Below, one piece after another: positions 1 to 6,300 of a DNA stretch of 14,342 nt. The stretch lies in assembly GCA_905234775.1 (NCBI GenBank), contig CAJOJC010000025.1:1-14342 (forward strand), in the 5' to 3' direction. The DNA is from an uncultured Bacteroidales bacterium (GTDB lineage Bacteria; Bacteroidota; Bacteroidia; Bacteroidales; UBA932). The position numbers and the translations under genes are program-made. The notes beneath the pieces are model-generated. The model had not been told where the DNA came from, ran no database searches, and worked only from the letters and a program-made list of their open reading frames with translations. Within the stretch, counting starts at the first letter, position 1, and each line of letters begins with the position of its first letter.

Positions 1-600
1 CGGGCGATCAGCGTGATGTCGGCGGATCCACGGCTGAACTCGGACGTGGTCACATGCGTCAACCGCCGCAACCTCGGCGAGCTGCCCGAAATCTGGGCCA
101 TGCTCGAGGCCATGGGCGTCCGGCAGTGGCGCCTGTTCACGATCATCCCGATCGGGCGGGCGGCTAATGACCCCGACATGCGCCTTGAACCGGGCGAACT
201 GCGCTCGCTGATGGACTTTATCGCCGCGAAGCGCGCGGCAGGCGGCCGGATGAGGGTCACTTTCAGCTGCGAGGCCTACGTCGGCCCGTACGAGGAGCGG
301 GTGCGCAGCTACCGTTTCTTCTGCCATGCGGGTGTCAACATCGCCTCGATCCTGATCGACGGCCGGATTTCGGCGTGCCCCAACATCGACCGTGACGCGT
401 TCGCGCAGGGTAATATTTATGAGGAAAAGTTCTGGGATGTCTGGCAATCTCGCTTCCTGCCATTTCGCGACCGTGAGTGGGCCCGCCGCGGCGGCAGTTG
501 CGCCGGCTGTCGCCACTGGCGCGACTGCCTGGGCGGCGGCATGCATAACTGGCACGACGGCAAGCTCCTCGAATGCCACTGCGCAGAACTAATACTTTAA
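1..600 (+). CDS. Radical SAM/SPASM domain protein, 3' part (5' end outside window)
   Basis: The frame is open from base 1 to the TAA at 598-600, giving 199 residues. GTG at 13 and ATG at 16 are internal, because the radical SAM CxxxCxxC motif is missing and must lie upstream of the window. What is visible is the distal half of the TIM barrel followed by a SPASM auxiliary cluster domain: C108-x12-G-x4-C126, then C167-x2-C170-x5-C176, and C192/C194 near the end. SPASM domains bind extra [4Fe-4S] clusters and are typical of enzymes that modify peptides or proteins. The sequence around FFC...ACPNID and the short C-terminus resemble the Bacteroidales family that pairs with a dedicated lipoprotein (TIGR04133, 'rSAM/lipoprotein system'). 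That assignment is from memory, and no partner lipoprotein is visible in the window. The stop codon lies inside the convergent antitoxin gene. High GC content contrasts with the AT-rich pair next door. Confidence 0.85.
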   Translation, partial: RAISVMSADPRLNSDVVTCVNRRNLGELPEIWAMLEAMGVRQWRLFTIIPIGRAANDPDMRLEPGELRSLMDFIAAKRAAGGRMRVTFSCEAYVGPYEERVRSYRFFCHAGVNIASILIDGRISACPNIDRDAFAQGNIYEEKFWDVWQSRFLPFRDREWARRGGSCAGCRHWRDCLGGGMHNWHDGKLLECHCAELIL

Positions 601-900
601 ATATTTGTGGAGTATATCCATTTGCAGGCAATCTTCGAGTTTTGAGATCGTCTCCAGAGTGAGATTCTCGGTTCCTTTGAGGAGGCGACTGATATACTGA
701 GGAGAACAACCGAGTTTTTCTGCTAACTCCTTTTGTCTGATTCCCAATTCTTCTATTCGCTTCATCACTTTTAGCGCAATGAAACCGGAATATCTTAGCC
801 AGTGGCGGTTTTCTCTCCGCCACTGAGCATGTTCTCTCCAGTTTGTTCTCACACTTCGCCTTTCCAAAATGAAAAGCTCATTATCCGCATTCTTCATCAT
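589..900 (-). CDS. XRE-family helix-turn-helix protein, probable antitoxin/autorepressor
   Basis: This 103-residue protein has a Cro/C1-type helix-turn-helix at about residues 46-100. The segment IRQKELAEKLGCSPQYISRL is the classic recognition region, followed by a residue pattern (LTLETISKLEDCL) typical of XRE domains. The first 45 residues are basic and rich in Arg and Trp, an extension lacking in minimal antitoxins that may contact the partner protein. The start (ATGATG) lies 20 bases inside the end of the preceding toxin-like gene, so the two are translationally coupled. The toxin-first, antitoxin-second order is that of HigBA-type modules. It probably binds the inverted repeat at 1479-1518 and represses its own promoter. 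The last 12 bases overlap the end of the convergent radical SAM gene. Role as antitoxin is inferred from context; a plain regulator is the alternative. Confidence 0.8.
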   Translation of the reverse strand: MMKNADNELFILERRSVRTNWREHAQWRRENRHWLRYSGFIALKVMKRIEELGIRQKELAEKLGCSPQYISRLLKGTENLTLETISKLEDCLQMDILHKYLKY

Positions 901-1432
901 GATACTCTTCGAATCCTTTATAATCCACTATCCCAAGAGAAAGTAAATAATCTCTCACCTGATTTAACCGTTTTAATTCGGCTAACGTATGTTCTCGTTC
1001 TGACATATAAGCAGTCAGTTTGATAGCTCCACCAGTAATGATATATCGTCCGGACTCCAGTCTTATGGCATATAACCTAAGCCATGATTTGTGGTACCGA
1101 TTAACACCTTTGGCCTTTTCCTTACTTAACAATACTTCTGAGGCGCTTGTGTTGACCAGGGGACGAAAGAGCTTGTCCAGATTGGCGTCAGGATCGAGAT
1201 CCATAATTAAGCACTCCAAATCTCCGGCATCATCAACTGTATCAAAAATTGCTCTGTCAATATCTGTTATGTGGAAGTAGGTGGTTAGGTCTTCAATGTG
1301 TTTAACGAAAAACTCTCGCAACCACTGATAATCTGTCCACTGTGTAAACACCTTATCAAGGACATTAACGCCATTTTCCTCATAAACTACGGCCCAAAGT
1401 CTGCCGTTCTCTAAAATTTTTTCGAAGTTCAT
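881..1432 (-). CDS. Toxin-like protein upstream of HTH antitoxin
   Basis: This 183-residue soluble protein has no signal peptide or membrane segment. It starts with ATG at 1430-1432 and ends with TAA at 881-883, overlapping the helix-turn-helix gene by 20 bases. The N-terminal half is acidic. The C-terminal part holds a run of Arg/Lys and strand-forming residues (HKSWLRLYAIRLESGRYIIT, about residues 114-133, then GGAIKLT) and a helical segment with HTLAELKRLNQVRDYLL. The SWLR-YAIRL plus Y-ITGGAIKL layout recalls phage Gp49/HigB-like RelE-fold toxins. I also recognise close relatives in Bacteroides genomes, always beside a small XRE gene and usually left as hypothetical. Coupling to an antitoxin-like gene, an operator-covered promoter and AT-rich composition unlike the neighbours favour a mobile toxin-antitoxin cassette. 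Toxicity and target are not shown by the sequence. Confidence 0.7.
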   Translation of the reverse strand: MNFEKILENGRLWAVVYEENGVNVLDKVFTQWTDYQWLREFFVKHIEDLTTYFHITDIDRAIFDTVDDAGDLECLIMDLDPDANLDKLFRPLVNTSASEVLLSKEKAKGVNRYHKSWLRLYAIRLESGRYIITGGAIKLTAYMSEREHTLAELKRLNQVRDYLLSLGIVDYKGFEEYHDEECG

Positions 1433-1464
1433 AGCTACTAAGTTTTAATTAAGTTGAACGCATA

Positions 1465-1495
1465 CAAATATAGTAATCGTTTTCGAATAATCAAC
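1465..1495 (-). promoter_or_regulatory. Bacteroidetes-type promoter of the toxin-antitoxin pair
   Basis: On the minus strand the -7 box TATATTTG (1465-1472) fits the Bacteroidetes consensus TAnnTTTG exactly. A -33-like GTTG (1492-1495) lies 19 bases upstream, the usual spacing. Transcription would begin near 1458, giving a leader of about 25 bases before the ATG at 1432. The -33 element lies inside the left arm of the inverted repeat at 1479-1518. Confidence 0.7.
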
Positions 1496-1518
1496 TTAAA
1501 AGTTGATATTTCGAAAAC
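1479..1518. promoter_or_regulatory. Long inverted repeat, probable operator for the HTH protein
   Basis: Two 19-base arms, GTTTTCGAATAATCAACTT (1479-1497) and its near reverse complement (1500-1518), flank a 2-base centre. They match at 17 of 19 positions, with the two mismatches side by side. A further copy of the half-site AAGTTGA lies at 1451-1457 in direct orientation. The repeat covers the -33 element of the toxin-antitoxin promoter, so protein bound here would block transcription. It could also form a hairpin, but it is upstream of the predicted transcript, which makes a DNA operator the better reading. Confidence 0.65.
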
Positions 1519-1568
1519 ATACGCCGCCGATAGGGAGAAGAAAAAATTAGTTGGGGAAGGAAGACCAC

Positions 1569-1703
1569 TCTTCGGCCGGCCTCGGCATCGCCTACCACGC
1601 CAAACCGAAGGTCAAGGCCACAGCCGAGCAGAACCTCTCGACCGTCGGCCTCGACGGCATTCTCTATTTCCTAGGATTGAAAGACTCCCAGATCGATCAG
1701 TAG
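1569..1703 (+). pseudogene. serB: 3' remnant of a phosphoserine phosphatase gene
   Basis: In the frame ending at TAG 1701-1703 the sequence reads as the SerB C-terminus: AGLGIAYHAKPKVKATAEQ, then LSTVGLDGILYFLGLKDSQI. The GLG(I/V)A(Y/F)HAKPKV segment is the conserved end of the HAD-superfamily phosphatase that makes L-serine from O-phosphoserine. Recognisable similarity starts near 1569-1575. Upstream the frame hits a TAG at 1548-1550 without any start or catalytic DxDxT motif, so only about 45 codons remain. The fragment carries no stops or frameshifts and keeps GC-rich codons, so it is a recent remnant or a short duplicated 3' end. It converges on the last fimbrial gene, with only 8 bases between the two stop codons. 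The ORF predicted from an upstream ATG at 1454 is in another frame and is not this product. Confidence 0.75.
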
Positions 1704-1711
1704 GCTATTCG

Positions 1712-3370
1712 CTACGGAGCGGGTGTCCATTCGGTAGCTGTCCAGTTCGCTGGCATCGAAGCCTTTGTATATTCAGCATACCAGCCTGTATAACCAGCAT
1801 CATTTGGCTTATTCATGGCATTAGTAAAATATGCTATCATATCGGGATGGCAGTATAGAGTGCCGTTGGTGCTAATACCGTCAGTCCACTTGTCTAGCCA
1901 GGATTCCAGGCTTGTTCTATCGTAATTGGCTATAACATAATCACCTTCGTTGTGAGCACTGAAGTAACATCTTACATAAGCAAGAGATGAGCAGTCGCGT
2001 AACATACTGTTGTAGCAACCCGCAGACATGGTGGTCGCAGGGAGGTCAGGAGCGTTCGTGAGAGAAGTACATTTTCTAAACATACCCTTGTAACACCTTA
2101 CTGCAGTATAGTTAGGAAGAATGAGAGGATGGCTTGGGTCAATGTTAATATAGGTTAAATCAACATTCTTGCCCTTCGAGAATGTACCATTAAACGCATC
2201 TTCCGGCAATGTCGTTCCAAAAGTCCAATTCTCCGGATTAGAATAATCCTCCTCATCAGGACGACAGAGCAGGCTCATGATTTCTCCGCTAATTGTAACC
2301 AACTTACTGCTCTCGGTAGAGAAGAGAGGATTGCCATTGGGAGAGCCATAATCGTTATTCTCCGCTTTCGCGTTCTTATAGTTATCTTTCCGTCCTAAAA
2401 CCCATATTTCATCACCAACGTTGGCTAAGGTGATAGCTGATGTGGGCACGGCCCAAGTCGTACCTCCGTCCGTGCTACAATAGAGATAATTCTTATAATT
2501 GTTATGGAAGGTCACTGACGTGCTTGCCACTGTAGCCTTTATGCGGAAACCATCGAAAGGGATTGCCGAACGAGAGACGGTATAGTAATTATTAGCCGCG
2601 AGTGTTTGGTCTGCAATATCGTCGATTTCCAGAAGTTCATTGCTGTCGGAAGGGGTTGTCCATGAGAGCGACAATTTTGAGTGGTCGAGTGATTGCTCTC
2701 CTCCTGGGAAAGCAGCGACGAATTGTGCCTTCCCAGCAGAGGTTATAGTTATGGATGCAGACCAGAAAGGATCGCTGCTGCCGTTGCGTAATTGAGCCGT
2801 GACGGTAGTATTGACGGGAGCGTCTAATGAGTGGACTCTAATCTCAAAGACAAGGAATGCCGATGATTGATTCAGCGTGAAACTGGTCGCGTCGTAAGTG
2901 GTGTTGCAAGTGAAGTTGCCATACTTTCTGACTGCATCATGAAGCGAGGTCGCATACTCATTGTTCGGATACGACGTGCTGGTTATCTTGCCTCCCGAAA
3001 TACTATGTATTGCATCAGAATCACCGACTAATGTGACTGAGATGGTGGTCCCGGGGAGCAGGTCAAATTCATCGTCACACACAAGATCTCCTTCGAAATA
3101 ACCGACTCTCTCTCCGGCGCCGGAGATTAGAGTAAGGAAGCCATAAAGGACTACATTTCCAGCTTCAATATGGCTCACAAAAAGCCTGTCACCAGCCTCG
3201 AATATATAATGGCCTGCATCAAGGCCTGCACGTGTAACGGTGCCTCCTTGTGCCGTGGCGCTATAATGAATAGTGTGGTAGGTGTGCTCCAGAGACACTT
3301 CCGCCTCCTTGTTGCAACCTAGCAGCAAGAGCAAAATGGGGAGCGTATACAGTAGTCTAAGTGTCTTCAT
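1712..3370 (-). CDS. Fimbrillin-like lipoprotein with BspA-like repeats, last gene of fimbrial operon
   Basis: This 552-residue lipoprotein has a signal peptide ending in the lipobox LLGC (Cys19), followed by KEAE, an acidic stretch suited to surface export in Bacteroidetes. The N-terminal half is fimbrillin-like: a TRAG motif at 46-49, then a 'YIFEAGDRLFVSH' segment matching the '(F)xVGDxxxVWG' part of its paralogues. The C-terminal part has two units of a 26-residue Cys-rich repeat, CYKGMFRKCTSLTNAPDLP at Cys426 and a second, degenerate one at Cys452. They resemble BspA-type leucine-rich repeats of surface proteins, and the chain closes with the usual GYTGWYAEYT / NWT ending. It starts 4 bases after the DUF4906-like gene ends. 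An accessory adhesin or pilus-tip role is inferred from domain mix and position. No terminator hairpin is visible after the stop, which abuts the serB remnant. Confidence 0.75.
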   Translation of the reverse strand: MKTLRLLYTLPILLLLLGCNKEAEVSLEHTYHTIHYSATAQGGTVTRAGLDAGHYIFEAGDRLFVSHIEAGNVVLYGFLTLISGAGERVGYFEGDLVCDDEFDLLPGTTISVTLVGDSDAIHSISGGKITSTSYPNNEYATSLHDAVRKYGNFTCNTTYDATSFTLNQSSAFLVFEIRVHSLDAPVNTTVTAQLRNGSSDPFWSASITITSAGKAQFVAAFPGGEQSLDHSKLSLSWTTPSDSNELLEIDDIADQTLAANNYYTVSRSAIPFDGFRIKATVASTSVTFHNNYKNYLYCSTDGGTTWAVPTSAITLANVGDEIWVLGRKDNYKNAKAENNDYGSPNGNPLFSTESSKLVTISGEIMSLLCRPDEEDYSNPENWTFGTTLPEDAFNGTFSKGKNVDLTYINIDPSHPLILPNYTAVRCYKGMFRKCTSLTNAPDLPATTMSAGCYNSMLRDCSSLAYVRCYFSAHNEGDYVIANYDRTSLESWLDKWTDGISTNGTLYCHPDMIAYFTNAMNKPNDAGYTGWYAEYTKASMPANWTATEWTPAP

Positions 3371-3374
3371 ATCA

Positions 3375-6300
3375 TTATAGATTACCGCCGGGAACAGGGT
3401 CGCTGCCGAAATCGACTTCTCCTCCGGAAGGATTGCTGGTCGAACTGTTGTGAACCACCCTGACGAAGTGATACCATGCTCTCGTGCGATGGTAACCCTG
3501 AGTAGCTCCCACGTAGAGAGTATTGGAATTCAAAATTCTGGCGAGACTTTCGGTGGCAGCATCAGCCGAAGTGCCAGATCCGGTCCAATTGGATGTGTAC
3601 ATCTTTTGATTATTCCAGAAGATGCCATTCTTATCCATGCGGAAGTGTTGTTTCGCATCGACGTCCGGTTTGTAATTGCTGCCTGTCGCCAAGACTAAGC
3701 CTGTTCCAGTGCCGCCCGTAAAGTTGACATAATTATAACCGTTGGAAGCACCGGCGCTGGTTGTAATATTGGGACGGACATAACCATGTGCTCCTTCCTG
3801 AGCCGGATAGTAGATATGACAGACATAAGGGATCCTCATACCTGTGATAGTATGATCAGTGTCCGTGATGCCAATACTTATCAAATTGTCTCGACCGATG
3901 GTTTTATCGTTATCTCTTTGTCCTTTATCATTCAGTACTTCCAGATATGTGCAGTTAGACACATCCATGTTTGCTTCAATGAAGTCTCCGTTGAAGAAAT
4001 AAATATCGCTAACTTTTTGTTGCTCCCAGATATTCTCAATATCCTCCGCTGTATTATAATCTATTCCAGCGACTCCAGTATTCGGTTGATAGTCGAGTTT
4101 GAGAATCTCCATTGTGGCGATATCAGACTTGGTGGTCACCTTCGATGCGCCAGTCCCGGTCGTGACTTCCAGCTGGAAGGAGTAAGTGCCTGCGAGCAGA
4201 TCGGTTCGATTACTCTCATTGATGGTGTAGGTGTAGTTGGACAGCACACTCCAATGATTGGCGTCTCTGGGATCTGAATCAGGAACTTTTTCGAATACGT
4301 CGCCATAAGGATCTCTTACGACAAGCTTCCAACTTTCGATGGGTAAATCGGGCGAAGATGCCGTCACGAGAACCGGGAAGGAAGGTGTCTCATCGTGTTC
4401 ATCGTATTCGCAAGGCATAAGCCTGACGGATGCAAACACTTCGGACATGATCTTGACTGGAGTCTCGAAGGTTCGCCTGATGGCCGCACTGTTGATGACC
4501 TCAGCGCGGAGAGACATATTGCCAAGGACAGGAATGTTCGGCACCGTCAAAGTGACATCTTCCATAACAGAAGCGGTGGAGCACTCCATAGTCTTCAAGC
4601 GGTTGGTGACGATATCTCCATTTTCGTCCGTGTAGACCAGATAGATGTTTATAGTCTTGATGGCCGAGCCCATGGATGTGAAGTTGAGGTTCGCTGTGAA
4701 ATCTTCTCCTCTCCTCAATCTGTTGGCTGCGGGGACAGTAATCTTTCCGGTAATATCACCCGTTCTGTTGTTGTCTCGTACGCAGCGAATACCGGTCATG
4801 TGAGTACCATTATCGAGAAGGTGGAAACGATCTTGGCTCCTGGTGTAGCCCCAACCAATTTTTTCATCTTCGCTATCCGTCACATTGCTTCCAAGCATAC
4901 CTCTGGAGTAGTATGTTCTGGTGGGATAAACGCTGTTGGCCCAATAATTACCAGGAAGCATCGCCACCATAAGGAGCATTTCTGTCATATTGGGCAGTCG
5001 ATACCCCGAGGGGCAATAGTTATTGTGGCCGGAAGAAGTGATACTCAGATTGATATCGTCTTCATCATCAAGGGTCGTTCCGTCAGCAATAATCAAATTA
5101 TTCTTGGCCTGTGCATTCAGTTCGAGATACACGCAGTTGTGAGTGGAGTATTCCTCGTGATAGGGAAGGTCTTCTAAAGTATACCCACGCAACGATTTGG
5201 GGTTGAGGCGGAAGAAGTTCAATGTGTAGGTGCCGTCTGCATTGGGTTGGACCTTACCGTTGGCATCCAGCCCGGCAGGGGCATCGTAGTACTGGTCAAC
5301 CATCAAATCGAATGGAGCCTCGGAAATATCTTTGAGTTCTCCTCCGTCCAGATATGTGCCTATGTTGCGAACGCATCTGATTGAAGAGATTTCGTGCCTG
5401 TTGATTGCACCCGACGCTATCTCCGGGAAGGCCCAGTTGTAGACATTGTAGAACGACTTGGTCGCACCCTCCTCGGCTCGGATGGTCTCGGGGTTAACCA
5501 TAGATGAAGCCGTGGATGAAACCACCCAAGACCTCCACTGGAGACCATCTACTTTGTCTTTTTTGTTCTTCGGCTGGTAAAGACGTGCGGAAGGCGTGAC
5601 GGATTCGTTGCCAACCCACAGACCAACCAGCTGGTTGACGGATGCGATATACCAGCGAAGTTCATTCGGGTTTATATAGCCGTCTCCATTGTTGTCTCTA
5701 TTTCTTGTGAGGCAGGAATATGCAAGATATTGATAATCGGTCGGCGTCTTCCTTAGTTCCGGAACTGTGTTGGAAACCGAGTAATCAATGAAGGTGTCCC
5801 ATCTGGTAGTGGAGGCAGGTGTGACGCCCCAGATGGCAGCGGTGTTATATCTGCCGTTCTCATCATTATTTGGAACCGTATCGGTGGGAAGGGCGCGATC
5901 CGAAACATGGTTGGTGCCATCAATGTGCTCCGGCCACCATCCCCAAACTTCCTGACTGGGATCTTTTTTGTGACGGGACGGATATGACATTTCATCTACG
6001 TGTTCAGTACCCCAGATGGTCGAAAGGTCGGGGGAGTAGATGTTGTAGAAAGTCTGAATCGATTGCTGAATGATTGAGTGGCTGGATGTGATGACATCGC
6101 AGGTTCCATCAGCACTGTATTGCGCATTGGACAGGATATGCAGTTCGCGCGGTTCTGCATTGACGAACTGTCTCCAAAGATCAGGATCCTTCTCCTTGGT
6201 GGCAGGATGTTTTTCGTAGTAGTATTCGTCTATGAAGGCTGTGACGATTATCTGATTGTTGTTGTCGAACAGGTCGTCTTCGCCTGCCTTGTGTTTGGCT

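Noticed and set aside
1498..1560. Possible intrinsic terminator from the inverted repeat or the A-rich run at 1540-1547
   Set aside because: The inverted repeat is AT-rich, followed by no T-tract in either transcript direction, and lies over a promoter. An operator is the better explanation.
1454..1858. + strand open frame of 134 codons starting in the toxin-antitoxin promoter
   Set aside because: It runs in a different frame through the serB remnant and into the end of the fimbrial lipoprotein gene. The serB frame gives the meaningful protein match.
4395..5177. + strand open frame of 260 codons opposite the giant lipoprotein
   Set aside because: It is a shadow of the lectin-like and Ig-like region of the real gene. 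It has no leader, promoter or recognisable domain.
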